In this document: positions 23,277-32,893 of the stretch, piece by piece
Numbering within the stretch: position 1 is the first letter of the stretch
Layout: each line of letters starts with the position of its first letter
Source: Tropicibacter alexandrii
GTDB lineage: Bacteria; Pseudomonadota; Alphaproteobacteria; Rhodobacterales; Rhodobacteraceae
Direction of reading: 5' to 3'
NCBI RefSeq assembly: GCF_003667315.2
Contig: NZ_RCTZ02000001.1
Span: forward strand, 1-64,000
Length of the DNA: 64,000 nt
Notes under the pieces: generated by a model
Seen by the model: the letters and a program-made list of their open reading frames with translations, nothing else
What the model was told of the DNA's origin: nothing
Databases searched by the model: none
Program-made: the position numbers and the translations under genes

Positions 23277-24167
23277 TTACTCCACATTCTGAACCTGCTC
23301 GCGCATCTGGTCGATGGTGGTCTTGAGCGCAAGCCCCACCTGCGTCAGCGCCGCATCGCCCGACTTGGAACACAAGGTGTTTGCCTCCCGGTTAAATTCC
23401 TGCATCAGGAAGTCGAGCTTTCGGCCGATGGGGCCGGTTTCCGTCAGAAGAGCGCGCGCGGCGTCCACATGGGCGCGCAGCCGGTCGAGTTCCTCGGTCA
23501 CGTCGGATTTCACCGCGATCAGGGCCAATTCCTGTGCGATGCGTGCCGGATCGACAGTGTCGACTGTGTCGGTGACGCGCGACAGTTGCGCGCGCAGCCG
23601 CTCGGCCTGCTGCGCCTCGCGGGCCTTGGCCAGCGCCTCGGACCGCGCGGTCAGATCGGCGATCTCGTCCAGTTGCCGGGTCAGGATCGTGGTTAAGGCA
23701 GCCCCCTCCGCGCGGCGCATCTCGGTGAATTGAGACAAGGCTGCCTTAAATCCGTCTAAAATCGTGGCTTTAAAAGTGGCCTGATCGACCTCGGCGGCCT
23801 CGCTGGTCATGAGGCCCCTGAGACCGACGATTTCGGCGGCGGTCGAGGGCGCCAGCGACAGGCCACGCTCCATCGCCTGCGCCTCGATTTCGGACATGGC
23901 CTCTAGCACGGCGGATAGCTGCGCGTGGTCCAGCCGCAGCGTGCCCTCGGCACCGTCAGAACCAATTTTCAGACTGATCTGGACATTGCCGCGCGCCAGA
24001 GATTCATGAGCCATGACGCGCACTTGCGGCTCCAAGCCCTCGATCCAGTCCGGCAGGCGCAGGCGCAGGTCCAACCCCTTGCCATTGACGCCGCGCAGCT
24101 CCCAGAGCCATTGCAGCCCCTGCCCCTGTCCGGCTACACTGGCAAAGCCCGTCATCGATTGGCGCAT
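23277..24167 (-). CDS. YicC-family endoribonuclease
   Basis: 296 residues from ATG 24167 with GGAGGGG upstream. The family start MRQSMTGFAS and the C-terminal block GRKLDFLMQEFNREANTLCSK are diagnostic (YicC_N and DUF1732). YicC proteins are now described as endoribonucleases acting on small RNAs and mRNA. The ORF could extend upstream to 24272, but homologues begin at this Met. First gene of yicC-gmk-gamma-CA. Confidence 0.95.
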   Translation of the reverse strand: MRQSMTGFASVAGQGQGLQWLWELRGVNGKGLDLRLRLPDWIEGLEPQVRVMAHESLARGNVQISLKIGSDGAEGTLRLDHAQLSAVLEAMSEIEAQAMERGLSLAPSTAAEIVGLRGLMTSEAAEVDQATFKATILDGFKAALSQFTEMRRAEGAALTTILTRQLDEIADLTARSEALAKAREAQQAERLRAQLSRVTDTVDTVDPARIAQELALIAVKSDVTEELDRLRAHVDAARALLTETGPIGRKLDFLMQEFNREANTLCSKSGDAALTQVGLALKTTIDQMREQVQNVE

Positions 24168-24367
24168 GTTCCCCTCCGTGCTTGCAAAGGGGGTAACGGT
24201 CCCGTCCGGGATAGGCAAGGTTTGAGAGAAGTCGTTAACCTTTGGGTCACAATTTAGGCGAAATTCAGACATGGATTTGCTAGTAAGGACTCAGCAATAA
24301 AAGTTAAGCTGGCAGGGTGGCCGTGGGGGCCCGTCCGGCCGCTACCGGAGAACCAAGGAGCGGACCG

Positions 24368-25078
24368 ATGTTTGGCAAAGGTGGGAATGACAAGGACGTG
24401 GTGTCCATGACCGATCGCGAAAAGGCAAAGCGGATGGCACCGCTGCGGCTGGTCGAATCCTATTGGCATGGGCTGGCGGGCGAGGACATGGTGCCTTTGC
24501 GCAGCCAGATCGACCCGCGCGGCATGGAGAATGCGCTGGAAAATGCCTTTTTGATGGAGCGGATCGCCCCGTCGATGGCAAAGATTCGTGTGGCGGGCAC
24601 GCATCTGAACGACCTGATGGGCATGCAGGTGGCGGGCATGCCGCTGTCGAGCCTGATCGCACCGTCGGATCGCGAGGCCTTTGGGGCTGCCGTCACCCGG
24701 CTGTTCGCCGACCCGGCGATCATCAAGATCGAACTGGAGGCCGAAGGCGGTTTCGGAAAGCCCGAGCTCGATGCCTCGATGATCCTGATGCCGTTGCGGT
24801 CCGATTTCGGCGATATGAGCCGGGCGCTCGGCGCTTTGGTCAGCCATGGCCGCGTGGGGCGCACGCCGCGCCGGTTCAAGGTGAAATCGGTGGAGGCGAC
24901 ACCGGCCGTGCAAAAGGGCATCGTGTCGCGCCGCCCCGTCGATATCGTCGAAGACGAACTGCCGCCGTTGCTGCGCCCCTTGACCGGGATGAGCGAGGCG
25001 AAAGCCGACTACACCCCGCGCAAGGTCGCACCGGAGGTCAAGCGCGGGCATCTGCGGCTGGTGATTTCCAACGACTGA
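24368..25078 (+). CDS. PAS-domain protein (PAS_5 type)
   Basis: 236 residues, ATG 24368 with AAGGAG. Residues about 25-165 form a PAS-like fold beginning LRLVESYWHGLAGEDMVPLR and including HLNDLMGMQVAGMPLSSLIA; this head is typical of the alphaproteobacterial PAS_5 family. The C-terminal 70 residues are basic and probably unstructured. No kinase or cyclase domain is attached. Role unknown; relatives have been linked to stress or cell-cycle regulation only loosely. The 200-bp region before it shows nothing beyond the divergent promoters. Confidence 0.85.
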   Translation: MFGKGGNDKDVVSMTDREKAKRMAPLRLVESYWHGLAGEDMVPLRSQIDPRGMENALENAFLMERIAPSMAKIRVAGTHLNDLMGMQVAGMPLSSLIAPSDREAFGAAVTRLFADPAIIKIELEAEGGFGKPELDASMILMPLRSDFGDMSRALGALVSHGRVGRTPRRFKVKSVEATPAVQKGIVSRRPVDIVEDELPPLLRPLTGMSEAKADYTPRKVAPEVKRGHLRLVISND

Positions 25079-25178
25079 CCCTGACGCGGGCCGGGGTCAG
25101 CCTCGACCCGCGATAACGGGCGCGTGTCGCATAGGGCATGTGCGGCGCGAAGCCCGAAACACGCCAGTCTGGCTGGGA

Positions 25179-25207
25179 CCCGGAACCAATAGGTTCCGGG
25201 CTTTTTT
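25179..25207 (+). terminator. Rho-independent terminator after the PAS protein gene
   Basis: CCCGGAACC (25179-25187), loop AATA, GGTTCCGGG (25192-25200), C then six T. Perfect 9-bp stem. Confidence 0.9.
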
Positions 25208-25232
25208 CTTCCCGGCCTTCATGTGAAAAATG

Positions 25233-25266
25233 AAAAACGCCCCGTATCTATTTGATACGGGGCGTT
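25233..25266 (-). terminator. Rho-independent terminator of aroF
   Basis: AACGCCCCGTATC (25236-25248) and GATACGGGGCGTT (25254-25266) give a 13-bp perfect stem with a 5-base loop; the A run at 25233-25237 is the T tail on the minus strand. Ends 22 bp past the aroF stop. Confidence 0.93.
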
Positions 25267-25288
25267 AAATCACACTTTGGGTGCGATC

Positions 25289-26659
25289 TTAACCGTTGGC
25301 GACCGCGGCCGCGTGTTCGCGGCGTGCCACCAGTTCCTCGGCCACGAGGAACGCCAGTTCAAGCGATTGCGACGCGTTCAAGCGCGGATCGCAGGCGGTG
25401 TGGTAGCGGTCGGACAGGTCCTCGTCGGTGACTTCGCGGACACCGCCGGTGCATTCGGTCACGTCCAGACCGGTCATCTCGAAATGCACGCCTCCGGGAA
25501 TGGTGCCCTCGGCCTCGTGAACGGCAAAGAATTCGCGAACCTCGCGCAGCACGCTGTCGAAGGGCCGGGTCTTGTAGCCCGAGGCGGACTTGATCGTGTT
25601 GCCATGCATCGGGTCGCAGACCCATGTCACCTTGGCGCCCTCTTCCTGCACGGCCTTGATCAGGCGCGGCAGGTTTTCCGCGACCTTGCCCGCCCCGAAG
25701 CGCGCGATCAGCGTCAGCTTGCCCTCTTCGTTCGCGGGGTTCAGCTTGGCCATCAGCACCTTGAGATCCTCGGCGGTGGTGGTGGGGCCGCATTTCAGGC
25801 CGACCGGGTTCAGCACGCCGCGCGCGAATTCAACATGCGCGCCATCGGGCTGGCGGGTGCGGTCGCCGATCCAGATCATGTGACCCGAGCCTGCCAACCA
25901 CTTGCCGGAGGTGCTGTCCTGACGGCACAGCGCCTCTTCATATTCCAGCAGCAGCGATTCGTGGCTGGTGTAGAATTCCACCGTGTGCAGCGTATGCGCC
26001 TGATCCCCGGTCACACCCGCCGCCTTGATGAAATCGAGCGCGTCTTGGATGCGGTTCGACATGTCACGGTACTTGGCGGCCTTTTCCCCTTCGGTGAAGC
26101 CAAGGGTCCACTGGTGCACCTGATGCACGTCGGCATAGCCGCCGGTCGAGAAGGCGCGCAGCAGGTTCAGCGTGGCCGCTGCCTGCGTATAGGCCTGCAA
26201 CATCTTGTTCGGATTGGGAATCCGCGCCTCGGGGGTGAAGGCGAGATCGTTGATGATGTCGCCCCGGTAGCTGGGCAGCTCCAGCCCGTCGATCACCTCG
26301 GTCGGTGCCGAGCGCGGCTTTGCGAACTGGCCTGCCATGCGGCCGACCTTCACCACCGGCACCTTGGCGCCAAAGGTCAGGACCATCGCCATCTGCAGCA
26401 TGACCTTGAACGTGTCGCGGATCGCGTTGGCGCTGAACTGGTCGAACGCCTCGGCGCAATCGCCGCCCTGAAGCATGAAGGCCTCGCCACGTCCGGCGGC
26501 GGCCAGCTGGGATTTCAGGCGGCGCGCCTCGCCGGCAAAAACCAGCGGCGGATACTTGGACAGCTGGGCCTCGACGGCATTCAGCGCCGACGCGTCCGTA
26601 TAGTCCGGCATTTGAACCCGCGGCAGGCTGCGCCAGTTCGATTTCTGCCATTCCGTCAT
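25289..26659 (-). CDS. aroF: 3-deoxy-D-arabino-heptulosonate-7-phosphate synthase, class II
   Basis: 456 residues from ATG 26659 (GGAGAAG upstream). The plant/actinobacterial-type (class II) DAHP synthase condenses PEP and erythrose 4-phosphate, the first step of the shikimate pathway. Diagnostic segments are LPPLVFAGE-like YPPLVFAGEARRL, MLQGGDCAEAFDQ, GRMAGQFAKPRS and WVCDPMHGNT. No fused regulatory domain. Single gene with its own terminator. Confidence in the enzyme class is very high; the symbol follows common annotation. Confidence 0.96.
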   Translation of the reverse strand: MTEWQKSNWRSLPRVQMPDYTDASALNAVEAQLSKYPPLVFAGEARRLKSQLAAAGRGEAFMLQGGDCAEAFDQFSANAIRDTFKVMLQMAMVLTFGAKVPVVKVGRMAGQFAKPRSAPTEVIDGLELPSYRGDIINDLAFTPEARIPNPNKMLQAYTQAAATLNLLRAFSTGGYADVHQVHQWTLGFTEGEKAAKYRDMSNRIQDALDFIKAAGVTGDQAHTLHTVEFYTSHESLLLEYEEALCRQDSTSGKWLAGSGHMIWIGDRTRQPDGAHVEFARGVLNPVGLKCGPTTTAEDLKVLMAKLNPANEEGKLTLIARFGAGKVAENLPRLIKAVQEEGAKVTWVCDPMHGNTIKSASGYKTRPFDSVLREVREFFAVHEAEGTIPGGVHFEMTGLDVTECTGGVREVTDEDLSDRYHTACDPRLNASQSLELAFLVAEELVARREHAAAVANG

Positions 26660-26827
26660 CTGTCTTCTCCGCATTTGACCTAGTGAGCGTTAACGGTGGC
26701 TCTATATCGTGAAGGAACGCCCGAGGCCAGACAGGTTTTTCGCGACATGTCTTGACGCTGACAGGCAGTTCTGACCATGTGATCCGATACCCTTCAAAGG
26801 GACCAGACCGGAGAAAGATACCCGAAT

Positions 26828-27838
26828 ATGCTGCCGCCGACCCAACGCCAGATCGTGGAAATCGACACCGTCCCAGCCAAGCCGCGACGGTTCGTCTTTC
26901 TGCTGCTGGAGAACTTTACGCTGCTGTCCTTTGCCGCAGCCATGGATTGCCTGCGGCTTGCGAACCGGATGTCGAACAAGAAGCTGTATCAATGGATGGT
27001 GGTCGGCGAAGGCGGCCAGACCATCAGCTGTTCGACCGGGACGGTGTTCCAGCTCGATGACGATCTGGGCGAATTGCATCGCGACGACACGGTCGTGGTG
27101 TGCGGCGGGGCCGACGTGCAGGCGGCCTCGACCAAGCGCATCATTTCGTGGCTGCGCCGCGAGGCACGCAAGGGCATCGCCGTGGGCGGGCTGTGCACCG
27201 CCGCGCATACCCTTGCCCGGGCCGGGCTGCTGGACGGCAAGAAGGCGACCATCCACTGGGAAAATCAGGACAGCTTTGCCGAAGAGTTCGAAGAGGTGCT
27301 TTTGACCAAATCGGTCTTCACCATCGACGGCAACCGGCTGACCACCGCGGGCGGGACATCGTCGATCGACCTCTTCCTGCAGGTCATCGCCAATGATCAT
27401 GGCGAGGAACTGGCCAGCGCCGTGGCCGACCAGCAGATCTACAGCTCGATCCGCACCGATCAGGACACCCAGCGCCTGTCCGTGCCGACCCGCATCGGTG
27501 TGCGCCATCCCAAGCTGAGCCAAGTCATCCAGATGATGGAGCAGCATATCGAGGAGCCGATCAGCCCCGCCACGCTGGCCAAGCAGGTCGGCATGTCGAC
27601 CCGGCAACTGGAACGGCTGTTCCGTCGCTACCTGTCGCGCTCGCCGAAGCGGTATTACATGGAGTTGCGTCTGCAAAAGGCGCGCAACCTGCTGATGCAG
27701 ACCGATATGAGCGTGATCAACGTGGCCTTGGCCTGTGGCTTTGCCTCGCCCTCGCATTTCTCGAAATGCTACCGCGCGCATTACGAGACGACGCCCTATC
27801 GCGAACGCGGCGCGCATGCCTCCCGGCTGTCCGTCTGA
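26828..27838 (+). CDS. GlxA-family regulator (DJ-1/PfpI + AraC HTH)
   Basis: 336 residues. An N-terminal class I glutamine-amidotransferase-like domain (about 20-190) has the nucleophile-elbow-like VGGLCTAAHTLARAGLLDG with Cys, and the C-terminal AraC-type domain (about 228-328) carries two HTHs (SPATLAKQVGMSTRQLERLF and INVALACGFASPSHFSKCYR). Relatives control use of choline, carnitine, betaine or arginine; the effector is not readable here. ATG 26828 lacks a strong ribosome site. The sulfotransferase follows 3 bp later and is probably co-transcribed. Confidence 0.92.
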   Translation: MLPPTQRQIVEIDTVPAKPRRFVFLLLENFTLLSFAAAMDCLRLANRMSNKKLYQWMVVGEGGQTISCSTGTVFQLDDDLGELHRDDTVVVCGGADVQAASTKRIISWLRREARKGIAVGGLCTAAHTLARAGLLDGKKATIHWENQDSFAEEFEEVLLTKSVFTIDGNRLTTAGGTSSIDLFLQVIANDHGEELASAVADQQIYSSIRTDQDTQRLSVPTRIGVRHPKLSQVIQMMEQHIEEPISPATLAKQVGMSTRQLERLFRRYLSRSPKRYYMELRLQKARNLLMQTDMSVINVALACGFASPSHFSKCYRAHYETTPYRERGAHASRLSV

Positions 27839-27841
27839 GCC

Positions 27842-28735
27842 ATGGCTCTGGGGCCCTACACGGCCGTGGTCGGGCCGGCGCGCAGCGGGACAACGTGGCT
27901 TTATCGCTATCTCAAGACCCACAGCACAATCGGCACCGGCTGGATCAAGGAAAACGACTGGTTCAGCGCCAAGTTCGGCCTGACTGACCAGAAGGCGGGC
28001 GACAAGCAAGACCGCGCATGGCGTCATGTGCGCGACAAGGCCGCCGCCGAAGGCCGCGCCTTGCGCCCGTGGGAAATCGCCCGCAAGGAACGCGCTGCGC
28101 TGCAAACCACCGCCGAGTTCCGCGCCTTTCTGGAACGTTGGAGCAACCCCGGCCAGCCCGTGGTCGACGTGACGCCGCGCTATGCGGGGCTGGGTGTCGA
28201 GGGGTTCCGCGATATGCTGGAGCATTTTCCAGATGCCCGCATCGTGATCCTGATGCGCAACCCGCCCGACCGCGCATGGTCGGGTGCCGCGCATCACAAG
28301 AAGCGGTTCGCGCCCGATCTGACCACCGAGGACTGCTACCAGCACCGCTTTGACGCCATGGCCGAGCATGCGGATGCGTTCAATGCCACTTTGAACCTGC
28401 TGCCCAGCCTGTATATGACGCTGCTTCAGGTCTTTCCGGTGGATCGCATCCTGCCCGTCTTCACAGAGGATCTGTTCGGCCCGGAGCAGGAACAGGTTCT
28501 GGACGAGATGACGGGCTTCATGGGCGGCACGCACAGCTACGACCCGAATTTCGAATTCACCACCAATATGGGTGAGTACCACCCGATGCCCGACGCGCTG
28601 CGTCGCGACTGCGTGCGCCACTACGCGCAGACCTACGCCTTTGCCCGCGCGCTCAAGGGGCGGCTGCCGGACAAATGGCAGCGCGACTGGGACAGGTTCA
28701 TGGCACCCGAACTGACCCGTACCTACCAGCTTTAG
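27842..28735 (+). CDS. Sulfotransferase-family protein
   Basis: 297 residues. The 5'-phosphosulfate-binding loop is PARSGTTWLYRYL (about 12-24) and the 3'-phosphate region is RIVILMRNPPDRAWSG (about 135-150). These enzymes move sulfuryl groups from PAPS to carbohydrate or other hydroxyl acceptors. No signal peptide. Acceptor unknown. The 3' end overlaps the convergent dehydrogenase-like gene by 4 bp. Confidence 0.88.
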   Translation: MALGPYTAVVGPARSGTTWLYRYLKTHSTIGTGWIKENDWFSAKFGLTDQKAGDKQDRAWRHVRDKAAAEGRALRPWEIARKERAALQTTAEFRAFLERWSNPGQPVVDVTPRYAGLGVEGFRDMLEHFPDARIVILMRNPPDRAWSGAAHHKKRFAPDLTTEDCYQHRFDAMAEHADAFNATLNLLPSLYMTLLQVFPVDRILPVFTEDLFGPEQEQVLDEMTGFMGGTHSYDPNFEFTTNMGEYHPMPDALRRDCVRHYAQTYAFARALKGRLPDKWQRDWDRFMAPELTRTYQL

Positions 28736-29841
28736 GTGCCGTCCGCCGGGGCCAGCCGATACAGCGCGCCGTTCAGCACCGACAGGAACCAGATCGCCCC
28801 GTCCGGGCCGATCTCGACATCGCGCACGCGCTCTGTCTGCGGGCCCTTGATCTGTTCAACCTCGCTCAGCGGATCGCCGGAAAGCCTTGAGATATAGTCG
28901 AATTTCAACGAACCGACCAGCGCATCGCCCTGCCAGTCGGCGAAGATCTCACCATCGACGAAGGCCATGCCAGAGGGCGCGATGCTGGGGTCCCAGTAGT
29001 GGACAGGCTGCGCCATGCCATCGGCCTCGGTGCCCTGTCCGATCTGCGAGCCGTCATAGTTCACCCCGTAGGAAATGACCGGCCAGCCATAGTTCACACC
29101 CTTTTCGATCCGGTTGACCTCGTCCCCGCCGCGCGCGCCGTGTTCGGCCACCCAAAGCTGGCCCGCCCCATCCAGCGCCGCGCCTTGCGGGTTGCGATGG
29201 CCCCAGGACCAGATTTCCGGCAGCGCGCCGCGCTGGTCGGCAAACGGGTTGTCATCGGGCGCATCGCCGTCACGGGTGATCCGCAGGACCGAGCCATTGT
29301 GCATCGACAGGTCCTGCGCCAGATCGCCGTTGCCCCGGTCGCCGATCGTGACGAAGAGATGCCCATCGGGCGCCTCGACCAGCCGCGAACCAAAGTGGAA
29401 CCCGCCCCCCGTACCCCGCGCGATTTCAAAGATCGTCTCGCCATCCTCCAGCCGCGTGCCATCCTCCGACAGGCGCGCGCGGTAGACGGCGGTCCCGGAT
29501 TTGCGCCAGAACTGCGCCTTGGCATAGGTGAAGAACAGCTCGCGGCTCTGCGCGAAATCGCGCGGCACCAAGATGTCGAGCAAGCCGCCCTGCCCGTCCA
29601 CCTCGATCTCGGGCAGGCCCGCGATTTCAACGCTTTGGCCATCGCGGACCGCCAGCAGACGGCCCTCGCGTTCGGTGATCAGCACGCTGCCGTCGGGCAG
29701 GAACCCAAAGGCCCACGGCTCTTCCAGACCCTCCGCGATCGGCGTTGCCTGCAAGGGGCCAAGACTCGATTCGAGCGTCTGGGCCTGCACGGGCAGAAGC
29801 GGAATGGACGCAAGGCTCAGGGCGGCGAACATTGTTTTCAC
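28732..29841 (-). CDS. PQQ-dependent soluble sugar-dehydrogenase-like (YliI/Asd-type) secreted protein
   Basis: 369 residues from GTG 29841, preferred because AGGAGG lies 8 bases upstream. Signal peptide about 1-21 (cleavage after VQAQ). Six-bladed propeller of the GSDH family: LEEPWAFGFLPDGSVLITER, GGFHFGSRLVEAPDGHLFVT, SWGHRNPQGAALDGAGQLWV and GVNYGWPVISYGVNYDG. E. coli YliI-type enzymes oxidise aldoses with PQQ. No PQQ synthesis genes are in the window, so the cofactor source is unknown. Confidence 0.92.
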   Translation of the reverse strand: MKTMFAALSLASIPLLPVQAQTLESSLGPLQATPIAEGLEEPWAFGFLPDGSVLITEREGRLLAVRDGQSVEIAGLPEIEVDGQGGLLDILVPRDFAQSRELFFTYAKAQFWRKSGTAVYRARLSEDGTRLEDGETIFEIARGTGGGFHFGSRLVEAPDGHLFVTIGDRGNGDLAQDLSMHNGSVLRITRDGDAPDDNPFADQRGALPEIWSWGHRNPQGAALDGAGQLWVAEHGARGGDEVNRIEKGVNYGWPVISYGVNYDGSQIGQGTEADGMAQPVHYWDPSIAPSGMAFVDGEIFADWQGDALVGSLKFDYISRLSGDPLSEVEQIKGPQTERVRDVEIGPDGAIWFLSVLNGALYRLAPADGT

Positions 29842-29997
29842 GGAAGGCACCTCCTTTTTGTCAGGAATTGGGGTGAAATCCGCAGCTTGCAAGCGCCTGA
29901 CCCAACGTTTCCACCTATCGACGCCCCTTTTCTTTTCCGTAACGCGGCCTTACCCTTTCGCCCGAGAACGTTAACGTTCCGAACCAGGGAGACAAAA

Positions 29998-31191
29998 ATG
30001 AAAAAGCTGCTTCTGGCCACCACGGCCACCCTTTTCGCTGGCGCGGCCTTTGCTGCCGGTCATGGCACCGAGGCCAAAGTTGGCGTGATCCTCGGCTTTA
30101 CCGGCCCGCTGGAATCGATCACCCCGATGATGGGCGACGGTGCCGAGCTGGCGCTGAAGGAAGCCAATGACAGCGGCAAGTTCCTCGATGGCGTGATGCT
30201 GTCGCCGGTGCGTGGCGATTCCACCTGCATCGACGCCGCCGCCGCCACCGCCGCGGCCGAACGTCTGGTCACCACCGATGGCGTCGTCGCCATCATGGGC
30301 GCCGACTGTTCCGGCGTGACCGGTGCCGTGCTGTCGAACGTGGCCGTGCCGAACGGCGTGCCGATGATTTCGCCCTCGGCGACGTCGCCCGCGCTGTCCA
30401 CCGCCGAGGATAACGGCCTGTTCTTCCGCACCGCGCCGTCCGATGCGCGTCAGGGGCAGGTTCTGGCCGAGATCCTGACCGAGAAGGAAATCACCGAGGT
30501 CGCCGTCACCTACACCAACAACGACTATGGCAAGGGTCTGGCCGACAGCTTCCAGGCGGCGTTCGAAGAGGCCGGTGGCACCGTGACCCTCTCCGCCCCG
30601 CACGAGGACGGCAAGGCCGATTACTCGGCCGAGATCGGCGCGCTGGCCTCCGCCGGTGGCGAGGCGCTGGCCGTGTTCGGCTATACCGACCAAGGCGGCA
30701 AGGGCATGATCCAGGCCTCCATCGATACCGGCGCGTTCGACACCTACATCATGGGTGACGGCATGTATGGCGACCAGCTTCTGGCCGACCTTGGCGCCGA
30801 TATGGAAGGGTCGTTCGGCACCGTGCCGTGGTCCGAGGGCGAAGGCACCGACATGTTCAACAAGCTGGCAACCGACAGCGGCCTGAACCCCGACAGCTCG
30901 TATACCCGCGAAAGCTATGACGCGGCGGCGCTGATCGCGCTGGCGATGATGGCAGGCGGCGAGGCAACGTCCAAGGCCGTGGCCGAGAACGTGCTGAACG
31001 TCGCCAACGCTCCGGGCGAGCAGATCCTGCCGGGCGAGCTGGGCAAGGCCTTTGAAATCCTCGCCAATGGCGGCGAGATCGACTATGTCGGCGCAACCGG
31101 CGTTGAACTGATCGGCCCCGGCGAGGCGGCTGGCTCCTACCGTCACTTCACCGTCAAGGACGGCAAGTACGAAACCGTCGAGTTCAAGTAA
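29998..31191 (+). CDS. livK: Branched-chain amino-acid ABC transporter substrate-binding protein
   Basis: 397 residues from ATG 29998 after AGGGAGA. Sec signal peptide 1-19 (AFA then AGHG). Periplasmic-binding fold type I: VGVILGFTGPLESITPMMGD, the Ser/Thr pocket SPSATSPALS and the hinge VTYTNNDYGKGLADSF. The family binds leucine/isoleucine/valine or other amides; the ligand is not certain. First gene of the liv cluster, followed by an attenuating hairpin. Confidence 0.93.
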   Translation: MKKLLLATTATLFAGAAFAAGHGTEAKVGVILGFTGPLESITPMMGDGAELALKEANDSGKFLDGVMLSPVRGDSTCIDAAAATAAAERLVTTDGVVAIMGADCSGVTGAVLSNVAVPNGVPMISPSATSPALSTAEDNGLFFRTAPSDARQGQVLAEILTEKEITEVAVTYTNNDYGKGLADSFQAAFEEAGGTVTLSAPHEDGKADYSAEIGALASAGGEALAVFGYTDQGGKGMIQASIDTGAFDTYIMGDGMYGDQLLADLGADMEGSFGTVPWSEGEGTDMFNKLATDSGLNPDSSYTRESYDAAALIALAMMAGGEATSKAVAENVLNVANAPGEQILPGELGKAFEILANGGEIDYVGATGVELIGPGEAAGSYRHFTVKDGKYETVEFK

Positions 31192-31210
31192 TCGCTTGGA
31201 CATTCGAGAG

Positions 31211-31240
31211 CAGCCCGGGTGTATTCCCGGGCTGTTTCAA
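31211..31240 (+). terminator. Attenuator between livK and livG
   Basis: CAGCCCGGG (31211-31219), loop TGTATT, CCCGGGCTG (31226-31234), then TTTC. Perfect 9-bp stem. As with pstS, it would favour synthesis of the binding protein over the membrane complex. Confidence 0.75.
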
Positions 31241-31285
31241 TAACTTGAAGGGCGCAGTTGAAGTGTCACATCAGGAGGGTCGCCT

Positions 31286-32065
31286 TTGATCCGGGTAGAG
31301 AACCTGCACCGCCATTTCGGCGGTTTCCGCGCGGTCGATGGCGCCTCGCTGGAGATCGCCAAAGGCTCGATCACCGGGCTCGTCGGCCCCAACGGCGCGG
31401 GAAAGACCACGCTTTTCAACGTCATAGCGGGCGAGTTGCCACCGACCTCCGGACAGGTCTTCATGGATGGCGAGGACATCACCGGTCTGCCGCCGCATGA
31501 ATTGTTCCACAAGGGGCTGCTGCGCACCTTTCAGATCGCGCATGAATTCGGCTCGATGTCGTGCCGCGAGAACCTGATGATGGTGCCCGGCGGGCAGTCT
31601 GGTGAAAAGCTGTGGAATACGTGGTTTGGCCGCAAGCGCATCGCAGACGAGGAACGCGCGCTGCGCGCCAAGGCCGACGAAGTGCTTGATTTCCTGACGA
31701 TTTCGCACCTGTCCGATCACCCGGCCGGGGCCATTTCCGGCGGTCAGAAGAAGTTGCTGGAACTCGGGCGCACCATGATGGTCGATGCCAAAATCGTGTT
31801 TCTGGACGAGGTCGGCGCCGGCGTGAACCGCACGCTGTTGATGACCATCGCCGACACGATCCTCCGCCTCAACAAAGAGCGCGGCTATACCTTCTGCGTG
31901 ATCGAGCATGACATGGATTTCATTGGAAAAATCTGCGATCCGGTGATCGTCATGGCCGAGGGCAAGAAGCTGGCCGAAGGCACGCTGACCGAGATCAAGG
32001 CCAACGAACAGGTGATCGAGGCCTATCTGGGCACCGGTCTAAAGAACAAGGAACAGGTGGGATGA
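31286..32065 (+). CDS. livG: Branched-chain amino-acid ABC transporter ATPase LivG
   Basis: 259 residues starting at TTG 31286, with AGGAGGG 5 bases upstream. Walker A GPNGAGKTT, signature ISGGQKKLLELG, Walker B VFLDEVGAGV and H-loop IEHDMDF. The ISGGQ in place of LSGGQ and DEVGAG for DEPxAG are mild variants common in this subfamily. Its stop overlaps the livF start. Confidence 0.94.
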   Translation: MIRVENLHRHFGGFRAVDGASLEIAKGSITGLVGPNGAGKTTLFNVIAGELPPTSGQVFMDGEDITGLPPHELFHKGLLRTFQIAHEFGSMSCRENLMMVPGGQSGEKLWNTWFGRKRIADEERALRAKADEVLDFLTISHLSDHPAGAISGGQKKLLELGRTMMVDAKIVFLDEVGAGVNRTLLMTIADTILRLNKERGYTFCVIEHDMDFIGKICDPVIVMAEGKKLAEGTLTEIKANEQVIEAYLGTGLKNKEQVG

Positions 32066-32889
32066 GCGGCAATCCCTATCAGGACGACCGGGGCAACCAT
32101 GATGCCTCGGTCACCCGGCGCGGCGGCGAGGGCACGGTGGACACGACCAAGGCGAGCGGCCCGGTCACGGAGGCGCCGGGCGGGCCGTTCCTGATCGGCG
32201 ACAGCATGACCGGCGGCTATGGCAAGGGGCCGGACATCCTGCATGACTGCACCATCGCCGTCGACAAGGGCGAGATCGCGGTGATCGTCGGACCGAACGG
32301 CGCGGGCAAATCCACCGCGATGAAGGCGGTCTTTGGCATGCTGGACGTGCGGCAGGGGGCCGTGCGGCTAGACGGCAAGGACATCACCAGACTGACCCCG
32401 CAGGACCGGGTCAAGGCGGGCATGGGGTTCGTGCCGCAGACCTCCAACATCTTCACCACGATGACGGTCGAGGAAAACCTTGAGATGGGCGCGTTCATCC
32501 GCACCGACGATTTCCGGGACACGATGGCACAGGTCTTTGACTTGTTCCCGATCCTCAAGGAAAAGCGCCGCCAGCCTGCGGGCGAATTGTCGGGCGGGCA
32601 GCGTCAGCAGGTCGCCGTGGGGCGCGCGCTGATGACCCAGCCGCAGGTTCTGATGCTGGACGAACCGACCGCGGGCGTCAGCCCCATCGTCATGGACGAG
32701 CTGTTCGACCGGATCATCGAGGTGGCCCGCACCGGCATTTCCATCCTGATGGTGGAACAGAACGCCCGGCAGGCGCTGGAGATCGCCGACAAGGGGTATG
32801 TTCTGGTGCAGGGGGCGAATGCCTTTACCGGCACGGGCAAGGAGCTTCTGGCCGATCCAGAGGTTCGCAAAAGCTTTCTGGGAGGATGA
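32062..32889 (+). CDS. livF: Branched-chain amino-acid ABC transporter ATPase LivF with N-terminal extension
   Basis: 275 residues, ATG 32062 overlapping the livG stop (ATGA). The ABC domain starts near residue 42; Walker A GPNGAGKST, LSGGQRQQVAVGRALM and LMLDEPTAGVSP are canonical. Residues 1-40 (starting MSGNPYQDDRGNHDASVTRR) are a charged, low-complexity extension absent from typical LivF (about 235 residues). Overlap with livG supports the upstream start. Confidence 0.93.
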   Translation: MSGNPYQDDRGNHDASVTRRGGEGTVDTTKASGPVTEAPGGPFLIGDSMTGGYGKGPDILHDCTIAVDKGEIAVIVGPNGAGKSTAMKAVFGMLDVRQGAVRLDGKDITRLTPQDRVKAGMGFVPQTSNIFTTMTVEENLEMGAFIRTDDFRDTMAQVFDLFPILKEKRRQPAGELSGGQRQQVAVGRALMTQPQVLMLDEPTAGVSPIVMDELFDRIIEVARTGISILMVEQNARQALEIADKGYVLVQGANAFTGTGKELLADPEVRKSFLGG

Positions 32890-32893
32890 CCGC